DNA of 64,000 bases, taken from contig LNAC01000272.1 in NCBI GenBank assembly GCA_002007465.1, positions 1,576,527 to 1,640,526 of the forward strand, in the 5' to 3' direction. The position numbers were made by a program, and so were the translations under genes. Below the pieces are notes generated by a model. The model saw only the letters and a program-made list of their open reading frames with translations, was not told the origin of the DNA and did not search any database. The DNA is from Ailurus styani (Eukaryota; Chordata; Mammalia; Carnivora; Ailuridae). This document shows, piece by piece, positions 1 through 11,012 of the stretch; the stretch's first letter is position 1; every line of letters starts with the position of its first letter.

Positions 1-365
1 CAGGATGAACGTGCTAAGGACTTGCCGGTCGCAGAGCAGCCCTCAGTTAGTGGCTCGGGGGACCCTCTCCCCAGCTTCCCTCCCTTAGAGGAATCATGCG
101 GAGACATGGGCTGCCTGGTTTACCAGTTCTCCCGCAAAAGGAAGCTTTAGATGCCCGCTGGGGTCAGTGGCCTCGCTGGGTACCCTCTGTGGGTTCCCCC
201 CCTTCCTCGGCTCGCTTCCCAACCACACCAGTGTGGCAGGGACCACCTGTCACCCTGCTTGCACATGAACCCTTCTCTGTCTCAGGGGAACCCTTAAGTG
301 AAAGACCGCATTAGTCCCAGTTCTTCCCGCAGCCCAGGAGCCAGGACAGGGTAGCCCGTGGGGCC

Positions 366-512
366 AGGGCGGCATCAGCGGCCCCACCTGGTAACTCACC
401 AGAAATGCAAATTCTCAGGCCTGCTGCAGACCAAGCAGTCAGAAACGCCGACAGTGGGGCTGGCCGTCCAGGATGCAACAGACCCTCTGGGTGACTGTGA
501 TCCAGGCTCAGC
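366..512 (-). mobile_element. MER5A-like hAT MITE remnant
   Basis: A non-autonomous hAT-Charlie element in reverse orientation. The diagnostic antisense core 'cagaaatgcaaattctcagg' follows a 'gcatcag...cacctgg' block, and 'cagtcagaaacgccg' stands where the family has its 'aatcagaaactctg' segment. It is heavily diverged and its ends are not sharp. It has no coding capacity. Family assignment is from memory of the consensus. Confidence 0.65.
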
Positions 513-1894
513 TCTTCTGGCAATGACTTCTCTAGAGAATTCTCATTTAGAGAAAGCGAAGGGCATGTTTCCAGGGTCTTCTAATGTCCCCTGCCTTTTT
601 ACCTGCCCTCCTCCGCATATGTCTTGGTCCCCAATGTCACGGACGATGGGTCCCGTGTTACAGGTCATATGAACCCACTGATTGACAAGTCCAACAAGAG
701 GTACCGTTCAATCCTTGGCTGAGACCCAAGCTTGCAGCTAAACGTTCAAACGCTTGCAGGGTTCATTCCTCCCGGATCGGTCTGCAGCTACGGGCGGCAG
801 CCCCGACAGTGCTAGAATGTGGGGCAGGGGACCCACAGCGACACGCAGCATCTGGGCCGCTGCTGTACAATATCGCTAGGAGAAGCCACAAGGGGATAAT
901 GGGACCGTGGTGGAGGAGGCCACCTGCTCTCTCAGGTGCATGCGAATGATTCATCTCCTCCCTCTGTCTCTGGAACAGAAGCAGAGGCACCACAGGCCCG
1001 GGAAGAGCAGCCTCAAACACCCCCAGGGGTCTTTGCAAAAATCATTCCATGGTCTCCTGAACTCAGTGCCAACTTGTACTGGTGTTGAGACCATCATGGC
1101 AAAGCACCAGGCCCTTGGTTCTATTCTGGGCTAGTTTTTTTTCTGTTGACTGACCTTTGCATTTGCTCAACAGATGTGAGATCCTTCTAGATGCCACACC
1201 CCTGATTTATGGTGGCTTCGGTCACATCCAGGATGAATTTCCTCCCGGTGAGGTAGTACCTCCTTTCCACTCCCGCCTCCCTGATATCCTAGGTATTTAG
1301 GCAACATTCACCACCCCGGATGTGAGCCAATGCCATCAGCTCAGTGGAACTCATCTTGGGGCACACGACAGATGGTGCTAGGCTTGGCAGGCAGCGTTTT
1401 TCCAGGAAGCAGTCAGGGTCCCATTTGTTCTCAGTCATGAGGCAGGGGAGGGGAGGAGAGCGAGGTGGGTAGCCAAATGGCCTTCTCATCCTGGAGGGAG
1501 CCTTGATCCCATGCTCTCTCTGCCAGATTCTCACTTTCGGCCCAGCTGCTGCTCCCCATTCCATCTAGCCCAGCTAGACGTCTGCAGAGCCGGCTGCACG
1601 GGGTAGAACACAAGGTTTGACGAAGGAGATAGAGATCGGGGGTGGGGGTCTGGGGGAGGAGACAAGCAGAGCACAGGATTCTTCACTGTATTTAAATGAA
1701 TTTATTACGGGACCTTTGCCCATGTCCAGGAGCCAGGATTCCTGCAGCAGCAGGGGTAGGAGGGACAGTTATCCCCTGACTCAATTTGGAAAGCACTGGG
1801 AAGCCGACGGAGCCATCTCCCGGCTGACGTGTCCCCGGACGGTTTGTGGGAAAGACTCGTCAAGCTTCATCCCCACACCTGATGCTCCCCTGAG
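513..1894. other. No recognised feature
   Basis: Moderately GC-rich unique-looking sequence. Small open frames occur on both strands but none shows a domain, a repeat-free codon pattern or a convincing splice context. I see no repeat I can name here. Confidence 0.5.
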
Positions 1895-1909
1895 CTCACC
1901 ACACTTTCT

Positions 1910-2111
1910 TTTTTCTTTTTTTTTTTTTTAAGATTTTATTTATTTATTTGACACAGAGAGAGAGAGATTACAAGTAGGCAGAGAGACAGGGAGAGGAGGA
2001 AGCAGGCTCCCTGCTGAGCAGAGAGCCTGATGCGGGCCTCGATCCCAGGACGCTGAGATCATGACCTGAGCCGAAAGCAGAGGCTTTAACCCACTGAGCC
2101 ACCCAGGCGCC
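1910..2111 (-). mobile_element. CanSINE (tRNA-Lys SINE), near full length
   Basis: Reverse-oriented CanSINE. The oligo-T/'aagattttatttatttattt' tail is at the left and the tRNA-like head (complement of ggcgcctgggtggctcagtgggttaa) at the right. It is flanked by a perfect 15-bp target-site duplication, ctcaccacactttct, at 1895-1909 and 2112-2126. The 'acaagtaggcagagaga' linker marks a younger, probably mustelid, subfamily. It was mobilised by L1 machinery. Confidence 0.96.
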
Positions 2112-2126
2112 CTCACCACACTTTCT

Positions 2127-2439
2127 GAGACACTCCTTGCAGCTCATGTCCTCAGCTGCCTCCCCTGGCTCACCGTCTTCTGCAAGCTGTCCTCTATCAG
2201 AATGTGCTCTTAAACATGACCTCTGGAGCGGAGCAAGGAAGGGACTCCATGCTGAGGCAGAAGGTCCTGGAAATGTTCTCTGACAGCTTTGAGACCACAT
2301 CACACTCTCGGCTCTTATTGGTCCCTTTGAGCTTACGGTACTTCCTCAGTTTGATCCTTCTTAATTTGCAAAGAAAAATTGTGGTCAGAAAACACCCGCA
2401 GCCTATTTACTGATAACATCAACCATCTGTCCTCCTTTT
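2127..2439. other. No recognised feature
   Basis: About 310 bases between a CanSINE and an L2-like stretch. I see no nameable repeat and no supportable exon. Confidence 0.4.
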
Positions 2440-2655
2440 CACAACCACTTGCCACTTCCTCCCGGAAATCCTTCTGACGGAGACCGGGAGGATCCCTCCT
2501 CTTATCTCTTGCTTTCACCACTTGATTTACTTCTCATCGCAAATGTGATTTTCTGTTTCCGACCTTCTTGTTGCTCGGCACAGGGAATTTCGTTGCATCC
2601 TCAGTGCCTTGGACAGTGCCTGGCAGGGAGGAAAGGCTCGATCAAAATCAAGTAA
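2440..2655 (+). mobile_element. Probable L2 3' remnant
   Basis: The end 'cctcagtgccttggacagtgcctggcagg' followed by 'aaaggctcgatcaaa' resembles the L2 3' end (agtgcctggcacatagtaggtgctcaataaat). The upstream CT-rich part is compatible with the L2 3' region but weak. Confidence 0.45.
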
Positions 2656-2734
2656 ATGGAAAAAAAAAAACCAGTTAGAAATGTACCTCCGTCTCCAATT
2701 ATTTTATGTCCCCCCCATCCTGCTCCTGCTCATA

Positions 2735-3348
2735 TGGCTGGGATTCTTTCTGAGCTCTTTATTTTATTCCATTAATCTACGCGTCTGTTTTTAACACCCA
2801 TACTGTACCTTTTTGATTGTCATAGCTTTGTTGTATATCTTGAAATCTGGACTGTGACACCTCCAGCTTTGTTCTTCTTTCTCAAGATTGCTTTGGGTCG
2901 TGGGTCTTTTCTGGTTCCACACAAACCTTAGGATTGTTTCTTCATGTCTGTGAAAAATGCCATTGGAATTTTGATGGGTGTCACTTTAGATCCGTAGGTG
3001 GCTTTGGGCAGTGTGGACATTCTATCAATTGTCCGTCTTCCAGCATGGAATGGACATGAGCATGAACTCTCTTTCCATTTACATGTGCCTTCTTTAATTT
3101 CTTTCACCAAACTCTTAGTGGTTTCAGCGTACAGGTTTTTCACCTCCTTGGTTAAGTTTATTCCTAAGTAGCTTATTCTTTTTGATACATTTGTAAATGG
3201 TATTGTTTTTGTAATTTCTATTTCTGATCAATGGAAATTTCTAAATTTCTATTTCTGATAAATTTTTTATTAGTATATAGAAAGGCAACTGATGTTTATA
3301 CTGGTTTTGTACTTGTAACTTTCCTTGATCCATTTCTTAGTTCTAATA
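2735..3348 (-). mobile_element. L1 ORF2 fragment, antisense
   Basis: Long clear match to antisense L1 ORF2 (reverse transcriptase C-terminal side). Blocks include 'ctccagctttgttcttcttt', 'ctcaagattgctttggg', 'aaaaatgccattggaattttg' and 'cacctccttggttaagttta'. Numerous indels and stops make it inactive. Near 3210-3260 the segment 'aatttctatttctgat' occurs twice about 30 bases apart, a small local duplication. Neither L1 end is present. Confidence 0.93.
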
Positions 3349-4521
3349 GTCACGCTCCTCTCCTCTTAGTGCCGAGGAAGGGATTTTCCTACTTGTGACC
3401 TGTGTGAGCCTCACTGGCTACACCCACCCCTGCTTGGCACCTTCCCGGCTTCCACACTGTTTTGTGTGTCCTTTCTCTAGGACCGTCACTCTCCCCGTCT
3501 TCATTCGCCATGCAAGTCTGCTGATCTCCACTACCGTCCCGTGGAGCTTCCAGAAGATCTTGATGACGGCTCGGTGTCCTTCCTTGCACTCACAGCTAAG
3601 CTTTTCCCAAAGAGGGGGGGGGGCCTACAGGTCTTCCCCCCGCCCCCCAGTCTGGGTCTCAGGCTCCTTTCAGCAGCACAGAACCCTGCCGGTGTGGTCT
3701 ATGGCCAACAGGTGAGAGCAGGATGGGTGCCTGCTTGTCAGAGGTATGCGCGAGTGTGGCACAGGTGAGTCCGAAGACTCCTTCTGAGCCCCAATTCTAG
3801 GATTCTGTTGTCCGTGCCTCAAGAATCAGTTGCATGGAAGATCCCCATGCTGAAATCTACACTGACCCACGGCAATTCACACCAGGGTCCCTGTGACTCT
3901 TTGCCCAACAAGACCATGGATTTGCAGCCAAAACGATGCCCTTCCATTGTTAACAAAGCAGCCTGCTGGGCTTTAGAAAGAGGAAGTCCAAGTCACCCTG
4001 TGGGACCCGTTCAAGTATTCATTCAAGCAACCTGCCCCACCCTCAAGGCTTTCTTTGCTTCCTTACTTTTTGTTCTTTTTCTCTTTCTAACTAACTCACT
4101 AGTTGGCTCACATCACTTCCCAGTAGATCCGTCAAAACAGGGAGGGGGTAGGGAGGGGAGGGAATAGGTCTGGAAACAGATAGTAAGGAAAATGGCATAA
4201 AATCATTCTTACAAATAAGAAATCAGGAATTATTAGAATGCAGACATTTATGCTAAATGGATGGCAAAGTACTGGAATGTATTATAAAGTGTCTGTTTTA
4301 ATATCTGTGTCTTGGTGGTTGCTAGGTTACACTGGTACTTTTAATAACATTAAAGGGAGCTAGAAATACTTGTGGATACTTTCCCCATTGAAATTATTAC
4401 TGGCAAGAAAAGGGACATATTGCTGGCTAGTGCAGTAGGATATTATAAGCTCTCTGTTGCTCATTAAAATGCAAGTTAGTTGTTCATATTAGTAGAGGTT
4501 TGGTTTAGAGTTTTCCTTCAG
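3349..4521. other. No recognised feature apart from G/C runs
   Basis: No nameable repeat or gene. A G10 run near 3617-3626 is followed by C-rich runs to about 3650. From about 4185 the sequence turns AT-rich and looks low in repeats. It could hold unique non-coding sequence, but I cannot assess conservation by eye. Confidence 0.4.
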
Positions 4522-4535
4522 AATAGTTAAACCCT

Positions 4536-4733
4536 GGGCGCCTGGGTGGCTCAGTGGGTTAAGCCTCTGCCTTCAGCTCCAGTCGTGATCTCAGGGTCCT
4601 GGGATCGAGCCCCACATCAGGCTCTCTGCTCAGCAGGAAGCCTACTTCCCCCTCTTCCTCTGCCTGCCTCTCTGCCTACTTGTGATCTCTCTCTCTCTCT
4701 GTGTCAAATAAATAAATAAAATCTTTAAAAATA
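4536..4733 (+). mobile_element. CanSINE, full length
   Basis: Forward copy starting gggcgcctgggtggctcag and ending in (CT)n, 'gtgtcaaataaataaataaa' and 'atcttt'. Flanking duplications 'aatagttaaacc' lie at 4522-4533 and 4734-4745. The head is the tRNA-Lys-derived part with recognisable Pol III A and B boxes. Confidence 0.96.
4547..4611 (+). promoter_or_regulatory. Internal Pol III promoter (A and B box) of CanSINE
   Basis: A-box TGGCTCAGTGG at 4547-4557 fits the tRNA consensus TRGCNNAGYGG. B-box-like GGGATCGAGCC at 4601-4611 departs from GGTTCGANTCC at several positions. Activity is unknown; spacing is tRNA-like. Confidence 0.7.
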
Positions 4734-4849
4734 AATAGTTAAACCTTGTGATAATGTTGCTCGTGTTCATGGATGTGGGTGGTCAATGTCTCTCTATCCC
4801 CAGAACATAGCTTTATTCAATTGCTTTCAATCCTACTCCATTCCATTCC

Positions 4850-4935
4850 ATTTGACCCCAAAGACCTTTGCTGAGCACCTGCTAAGTGCTGAGCCCCGTG
4901 TTTAGGCATGCACATTGCCTTCTCACTGCTTGTGT
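4850..4935 (-). mobile_element. L2/MIR-like fragment
   Basis: 'ttgctgagcacctgctaagtg' followed by 'ctgagccccgtgtttagg' matches the antisense L2/MIR3 end ('attgagcacctactatgtgccaggcactg'). Short and old. Confidence 0.5.
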
Positions 4936-5137
4936 AGCAAAGAGCTTGAATTTGCCCAAGGCCCTCAGTGGAGGGGGAAGCCTGCTCTTGGTTTGCTCTA
5001 GGTAAGCTGCATTAAGCAGTTCATTTAAGTAAAATGCTGTTATTGCTCTAATTGGGTCTGGATAAATCTCATGGGAAACACAAAGTCAGTGATTAATCTT
5101 AACTTGGAAAATAGGAAAAGGAAAAAAGCTCTAAACG

Positions 5138-5250
5138 CTTCAAAGAAGTGATATCTGAGCTGGGATTTGGGAGGAAACAAGGGATGTTGAGATGCGGAAG
5201 GTGGGAGGAGCATTTCATGCAAAGAGGAGGGTGCAGCACAGGAAAGGTGA
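5138..5250 (-). mobile_element. Probable L2 fragment, antisense
   Basis: 'gtgatatctgagctgggattt' and 'gcatttcatgcaaagagga' resemble the antisense L2 3' region ('gacatttgagctgagacctgaaggatg ... gcattccaggcagagggaac'). Confidence 0.5.
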
Positions 5251-5261
5251 ACATTGTTCTA

Positions 5262-5450
5262 GAATCACTAACATCTATTGAGCACATACTCGGAGCAAGA
5301 CCGGGATCTAAGGGCTGTGCTTGTATGAACTTATTAAACCCTCGCGACCACCTCTGAGGTAGACACGATCACCATTCCACTTCACGAAGGTGAGAAGGGC
5401 TAAGAGATGGTCAATAACTAAATCACGTCGCACAGTTGCTCTATATCATG
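5262..5450 (-). mobile_element. MIR element, antisense
   Basis: 'attgagcacatactcgg', 'gaacttattaaaccctcgcgaccacc', 'gaggtagacacgatcacc' and 'aagggctaagagatgg' follow in order the antisense MIR consensus (attgagcgcttacta, ttaactcatttaatcctcacaacaac, gaggtaggtactattattatccc, cagagaggttaag). Confidence 0.75.
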
Positions 5451-5653
5451 ACACATGCAAACTGGCTCTGAGCCTGAATGGTCACCCATATTCCACCCCT
5501 CCCTGGCACGGGGAACCCACGTGATTGGCATGATGAGAGGGAAGGGGGGCGAAGGGGCAGGCAGGGTAGATGACGTCAGACAGGTTAGATTGTGCTGGGC
5601 TTTCAATGATGTGTTTGACGTTATTGGTGTGTTTTCCTTAATAGGCTGGGGAC

Positions 5654-5710
5654 CTGATGAAGCATTTTTTTTTAATTTTATTTATTTATTTATTTTTCTG
5701 ATGAAGCATT
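5654..5710 (-). mobile_element. Tail-only retro-insertion with 13-bp target duplication
   Basis: The 13-mer ctgatgaagcatt occurs at 5654-5666 and again at 5698-5710. It brackets a 31-bp insert of T-rich sequence with TTTATTTATTTATTTATTT. That insert equals the complement of a CanSINE tail with no SINE body. It reads as an L1-mediated insertion truncated almost completely at its 5' end. Confidence 0.75.
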
Positions 5711-6880
5711 CTAACAGGGGTTGATAAGTCTTTGATCCGTATTTTAGCAAGATAATTCTAGTGGGAGTATGGAGGCTGCACTTGCCTGGAGGTTACAACT
5801 GGAGATTTAAAAAATTCATTACGAGACTATGGTAAAGGTCCAGATGAGAAAATGAGCTGAATAAATACATCTCCAGCCCCTAGGATACGGTTCACAGAAG
5901 CTCAGGTCCTTCCAAAATAACATTTTAATCACTGATCTTTTCATAACCACGAGGCTGGCTAATTCCAGGCATTCCTGGCCACCATCCCAAAGCTGAGCCC
6001 CTGGATCCCCTTTCTCCCACTCTCCTGCTTCCCGCTTCCTATCCTGACCTTTTTCCGATGGGCCTTCCAGTCCTCGACATCGGACCCTCCAGGACTCCCT
6101 TCTCCGTGAGGAGTGAGGACATTTTCTACCAAAATTCCAGCCTCCTCACTAAATGCTCACTCCATCTTTGCCTCCAGCAACATTTGGATCCACATTAAGA
6201 ATTAATTTCTCAGTGGAGGTGCCCTGTCTAGAGCGGGCTGTTCTTCTACCCGCACTAGAAGTAAGAGACCTGGTTCCGCCCGCATCCACCCCTCCCTTCT
6301 AGCACAGCTTCGCCTCCGCCTGCGAGGTACAGACCAGCTACTTCTCCATCCCCAGGGCCGTGCCCACTCCGTCCTTCTAACCTGCCAGCTCCCCCTGCCT
6401 CCCCCTCCTGGTCTCTGTGGCCCACGATCACCTGCGGTTCTCTGGTACCTGGGGACAAGTGACGAATGATGAGAGCAGCAGGTACTTCCAGATGACCCTA
6501 GAGCTTCTGCTCCAACACACAGAGCCGTGTCTCAGAACTTTTACCAGTCACTGCCCCGGCCATCCAGGTCGTCACCATGGCTAAAGCCAAGGGTGGTTCC
6601 CCGCCCTCCCAAAGGCAGCTAGCACAAGGACTGCCCCCTAACTTAGAGTTCTCTTTTTCTTCAGATGGGGCACCACCAAGTCTACAAGGACGTGTAGACC
6701 ACCAAGGGGTCGTGGGGAGAGAAAGACTCTGGTATAAATTTTCCGCTCATGTTCAGCTGCTGTTCATATGAACGCGTGTGTACGAAACTGCTGTGCTCAC
6801 CCGTGGGACAAAAATAAGCCATCAGCACTACTGGTCTACACCTGCTGAGATTTAGTCTAAACCCTCCCCCGACAGCCTGT
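5711..6880. other. No recognised feature
   Basis: Unique-looking, CT-rich in the middle. Open frames at 6255-6458 (minus) and 6577-6771 (plus) show no domain. The second starts in a good context (ccatggctaaagcc), but its product is unrecognised and the frame is short. Confidence 0.45.
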
Positions 6881-6884
6881 AACG

Positions 6885-7030
6885 TCTACCTGCTACCTTA
6901 CCTGTTTTGTAGGAGGAGAAATTAGGATCCAGAGAGGTTAAGGGGTTTTTCTCAAGGTCGGACATGGTCAGAAAAGGGGGCCAGAACCCATTTCCCCTGA
7001 CTCTGAACACAGCCCTTTCTCTACACTCCA
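6885..7030 (-). mobile_element. MIR element, antisense
   Basis: 'aggaggagaaattaggatcc', 'agagaggttaagggg', 'ctcaaggtcggacatggtcag' and 'ccagaaccc' track the antisense MIR consensus (gaggaaactgaggcccagagaggttaagtgacttgcccaaggtcacacagct). Confidence 0.75.
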
Positions 7031-7077
7031 GTGGCCTTTTTTTTTAAAGGTGTTATTAACAGTGTTACTTTTCTTCT

Positions 7078-7170
7078 CTTTTTCCTAACTACTTTCCTCC
7101 CCTCCCTCCTTCCCCCCTTCCTCTCTCCTTCCCTCTCTCCTTTTTTTTCCCTTTCATCTTCTTCATTGTT
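7078..7170. repeat. Pyrimidine tract (CCTT/CCCT-rich)
   Basis: Nearly pure C/T run of about 90 bases with imperfect CCCTCCTT and CTCTCCTT units. Low-complexity; could form triplex DNA but this is inference. Confidence 0.85.
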
Positions 7171-7279
7171 TTGCTTCTTTCCTTTTGGGAATTATTCAAA
7201 TATTTATCTTTCCTTCAAGGTCATTAACCACAGAACTTAGAGTAGCACGCTGTGTGTAAGTGCTCGATGCAGTCACAGT

Positions 7280-8000
7280 GTTCTCCCCATGAACACAAAG
7301 CCTTGGTTCTCTGCAAGGAGCTGAGCCAGCCTTTGGGGTTGAGGACATCCCCGTGACGGATGAGGCTTGCATCTCTGGTTCCAGGCCCAGGCCCCACAGC
7401 CCTGGACGCTTCCCATATTTCTCCTGACCTTTACACTGCAACAGTTTCCTTGGCAGATTTAGGAGGCTTTCTTTCTTTATACCAAATCCCTCTTCGTCTC
7501 TCCAATCCTTTTCGATATATCCAAATTCCCATGTCACGTAATAACTCCCCTGCGACTTCCCTTCACTGCCATCGGTCTGAGATTTGTGCCTGTCGGATGA
7601 CAACACAGCCCCTCCAGCCCCCCGAAGGCCCAAGACCGAATCCCCATCAGCAGAAGCACCTAGCATTTATGGCTGGCCGTTCCCAGCTAGCCTGCTCGGA
7701 CGACAGGTAGTGGAAACAAGTTCTTGCTTGGACTGTGTGAGTCCAGGCCAACATTTCTTTAACATTCCTTGGTGGGCGGGGGGGAGGTTCTTCACAAATA
7801 GGAGACTCTAAGGAAGGAAGAATGGGAAACAGATCATAGCACAAAAAATGAAATAAAAGAGTCATTTTCGACACTGCCTTCTGAACATGCCGGCTGTGGT
7901 ATTGGGCGTGTCCTCACTGAGTCCATTGCACGTGCGGCAACCCCGGAGGGCCATCCGTGCTCTGGCACCAAACGTCCTTGCAGACTGAATACGGGGGCTG
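7280..8000. other. No recognised feature
   Basis: Holds a 156-codon minus frame (7196-7666) with no recognisable domain. A possible MIR tail ('cttagagtagcacgctgtgtgtaagtgctcgatg') lies just before it at 7228-7270. Nothing else can be named. Confidence 0.4.
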
Positions 8001-8004
8001 TATT

Positions 8005-8278
8005 TTTTCATGGTTTAAGTTTCTAGAAATAGAATTGGGGGAGCAAACAATACAGTTTTCTTGAGTCTTGATATGTATTGCCAAAAAGCCAACGTGGACA
8101 CAACATATCTCTTTTCCCAGCACTGAGCAATACAAATTTTAAAAAAATTCTAATCTGATGGCTTAACAGGGTTTATTGTAATTTCAACGTGCAGCTGTTT
8201 GAATTCTGGCAAAATGGGAGCCATTTCGTTTTATCACAGTGTGAATTGTCGGTGTGTGTCCTTTGTCAATCTTGGGCC
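8005..8278 (-). mobile_element. L1M ORF2/3' fragment, antisense
   Basis: 'tagaaatagaattgggggagcaaa', 'cttgatatgtattgcc', 'aatctgatggcttaacagggtt' and 'tgtgtcctttgtcaatctt' follow the antisense 3' portion of ancient L1 (tagaagtgggattgctgggtcaaa ... cctttgcccattt). Strongly diverged. Confidence 0.6.
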
Positions 8279-8284
8279 GGGAGC

Positions 8285-8420
8285 TTCCTTCCTCGTTCCT
8301 GCATGTCACTCTGACCCTCCTCAAATGTTACCCCCTCGGAAAGGCCTTCACTGACTCCACTCGGTGCTGAGCCTCCTGCGAACCCACTCTGTTGGGTTTC
8401 CATTGCCCCACAAGGGCAAG
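8285..8420 (+). mobile_element. Probable L2 fragment
   Basis: 'ctgaccctcctcaaatgttaccccctcggaaaggccttcactgact' corresponds to the L2 3' segment 'ctcaaatgtcacctcctcagagaggccttccctgacc'. Old and partial. Confidence 0.6.
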
Positions 8421-10349
8421 CCTTGGTCTTCGTGTCTCCTCTCCGGGCGTCCAGCCCAAGTGGCAGTGCCTGGGGCAGGCGGCCGGGAACACGAGTTTGC
8501 TGTATCAGGAATCCGGTATGTGCACCTGCCTCGGTATAGGTGCTCGGCGGCCGGCATCCTCTCTGTGCTCTTCTGACCGAGAGCAGGTTGTTTCTCCTGC
8601 TCGCTTTGGTGAATGATACCCTGCAGTCTCCATAGACTCAAGACTTCTAGATGACACTGTGACAACATCTCAGCGGTACTGATGTGTAACTATTTCGTCT
8701 CTAACATCATGTGGCTTTAGTCCTATTTGGGATGTTATTTGCTTTCGGTTTGCAGATGCTTTATCCTATCTCTAGGGCAGCAGGATCAAGCAGATGGCTT
8801 CTGCAGCTCCGGCTCACTGTTCCGCTGTCCCCAAGGTGGGACCGTTCATGTCTGGTGCTGGTCCACGACGGTCTCTGCAGCCCATGGTCAGAAGTTCCTA
8901 TACAATGGGACATGCCGGGGATATCTCCAGTGAGGACCCTGGCAAGCAGATTAAACACAAACATACAGAAGTACACCAGCTACACTGGAGAATAATCAGT
9001 TTAGTCTGACCTTCAGAACGTCCTAACCTGCAGGGGTCAAAAATGAGGATGTTCTTTGCAGTGAATCACCTGCCTTCCCCACAAGGGACAGGAGCAGGCA
9101 ACACGTTGGGAGGTGTGCTCTGAGGCCTGGGCTCTGCAGCACGCCGTGATATTGATCTTGGTGAGAACAACAGCAATACCTCGAGTGAGCTCACCGCAGT
9201 CCCAATGCTGTTTCAAAGTGGAGGTCTTTGTTGAAACGTATTCCTGGGAAACAATGCTTTCTATTTTCTTCTCATGATGGATCGATGCGAGTTATGGAAA
9301 CTTCAGAGGAAATATGGAAAATTATCCGAAATGAAGCAATTTGGCTGACTTCCTCTGGGAAGAGATTTTTGTTCACAAACATTTATTGAAAAAGCATCAA
9401 TATTAATGTGTGTTTTCACAGAGCTAGGAGATGCTCCGAGAGAATTTTTCAACTTTTGTTTTTCAAACCCCATAGTGTCTCTCTCTCCCAGCTTTTGATT
9501 TGGAAGCAGAAGTTCTCATTCATATTGCAGGGTTCTTTCATGAGCGTTACGAGCTTCCGTAATGCAGAAGCTGGAAAGAGAAGAGGATGGCAAATTACAC
9601 ACCAGGCACTTCCCTCCCAGACCTCTGCATTTGCAAGGTCCCAGGACTGGCAGGCTTAATGCCCCCCACCAAGCCTACGACTCAGTCTTTTCTATGGGTT
9701 TGGAGACAACTGTCTGCATCTCATTTTTCAAGATCTGCCAGCTCTGTTTGATTGGATAGCCTCCCTCTCTCTCCTGTCTCTCTCTGTTCCTCTCCCTCCT
9801 GTGTTCACTCAGAGGCATTTATGCATGTGTTCTCTTAGGCTTTTTCATGATTATCTCAGGCTAGGTCTGCTCCAGAAAATATCTTTGCTCATCCCAGAGG
9901 ACACTTCCTCAGAAGCACACATCACACATGGCTTACAGGGAAGGGGAAGGCTGCTTAACCAAACCACAAAATCAAAGTGAAGGAGAGAGGAAGGATGCAC
10001 ACAGGTCAGCTCCGAGGGAATGTGCGGCCAAGGTTGGACTTCCTGGTAGTACTGCTGGGGGACCTGTACTGTCTCCAGCGATACACAGAAACTGCCATCA
10101 GCAGCTGCCTGGACCCCGAGACGCCCATTCCCTGGAGGCAATGCGGCCACAGCCATGGGGGTCTCAAGGAGGGGCAACCAAGTTGTAACGTCTCATTCGT
10201 GTTATTTCCCATCCCTTAACTGCCCCCCACCCCATCACGTAACGTAGTATTGCCTTTGGTGAGTATACCGACGTACACTTACCTGTTCTACTGGGGATGG
10301 ACATCTGGGATTTTCGTTTTATTTCATCTCTGCTTTTCGACGTTGAACT
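8421..10349. other. No recognised feature
   Basis: Nearly 2 kb of unique-looking DNA. Several overlapping short frames near 8.7-9.0 kb and 9.9-10.2 kb occur in multiple frames at once, which argues against coding. No splice-flanked conserved exon is apparent. Confidence 0.4.
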
Positions 10350-10391
10350 TTATAGATATAGAGATAGAGACAGAGATAGAGATAGAGATAG
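10350..10391. repeat. (GATAGA)n microsatellite
   Basis: About seven hexamer units of the GATAGA/GACAGA type. Likely length-polymorphic. Confidence 0.9.
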
Positions 10392-10464
10392 GCTTAGATA
10401 TAGAACACCTCACGGCAGGTTTGGAGGTGAAGCTGTTAAGGGCAGTTGGGAGAAAAGCACACTA

Positions 10465-10518
10465 AAAACCAGACACGAGATGCACCGAAATACTTACATA
10501 AGACTGTTCACGGCAGCA

Positions 10519-10571
<53 letters not shown>

Positions 10572-11012
10572 CGCCCCCTCATGGAAAACGCCCAAATGTC
10601 CCTCAGTAGTAAAGAATGGGTAGATCCATTCACAACATGAAATAGATACTATCCCTTAACAAGAATGCATAGACGACACCTGAACCACAGCCAGCAACAG
10701 GGACGAAGCTTCCGCTCGTACGGCAGGGCCGAAGAGGGCCCCGCACGGGGTTAGTGCGCGATTCTATTCACGGGCGACTCAGACACAACGACACTGATCT
10801 CTGTTGTTGGCGTGCAAGGCAGGAGACCCTCGTGGGGAGCGGGGCACAGTGGGAAAGGGGCGCAGCGGTGAGGTCGGCCTTGTGGGTCCTGCCGCAGCTT
10901 GGACGGACTTCTGGCTGCATGAATGTGTCCCATTTGTAAAATTTCATCCAGCCCTGGGTTTAGGATTTGTGATGTAAGATCTATGTTCACTTTAATAAAA
11001 AGCTCAAAAACT
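10465..11012 (+). mobile_element. L1M 3' end, interrupted by (AC)n
   Basis: Ancient L1 3' region. 'cttacataagactgttcacggcagcaat' and 'aaacgcccaaatgtccctcagtag' come from the ORF2 end. 'gaatgtgtcccatttgtaaaatttcatcc' and 'gttcactttaataaaaag' are the 3' terminus of an L1ME/MC-type element. The (AC)n run replaces part of the sequence. The 10700-10910 part is unusually CpG-rich for such an old repeat. Confidence 0.85.
10521..10569. repeat. (AC)n microsatellite
   Basis: 24 near-perfect AC units inside the L1M 3' fragment. Confidence 0.97.

Noticed and set aside
1968..2303. ORFs containing 'GAWVAQWVKASAFGSGHDL'-like sequence, also at 60872-61111 and 62298-62550
   Set aside because: This recurrent peptide is the translated CanSINE head on the minus strand, not a protein family.
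4536..4620. tRNA-Lys-like sequence with A and B boxes
   Set aside because: It is the head of a CanSINE with a long non-tRNA body, A-rich tail and target duplication, so not a tRNA gene.
6577..6771. ORF starting in a good Kozak context (ccatggctaaag)
   Set aside because: 64 codons, no recognisable domain, no clear exon boundaries; the context alone is not enough.
10297..10640. Frames with His-Thr repeats and RDRDRD-type runs
   Set aside because: Read through (AC)n and (GATAGA)n microsatellites within and next to an L1M.
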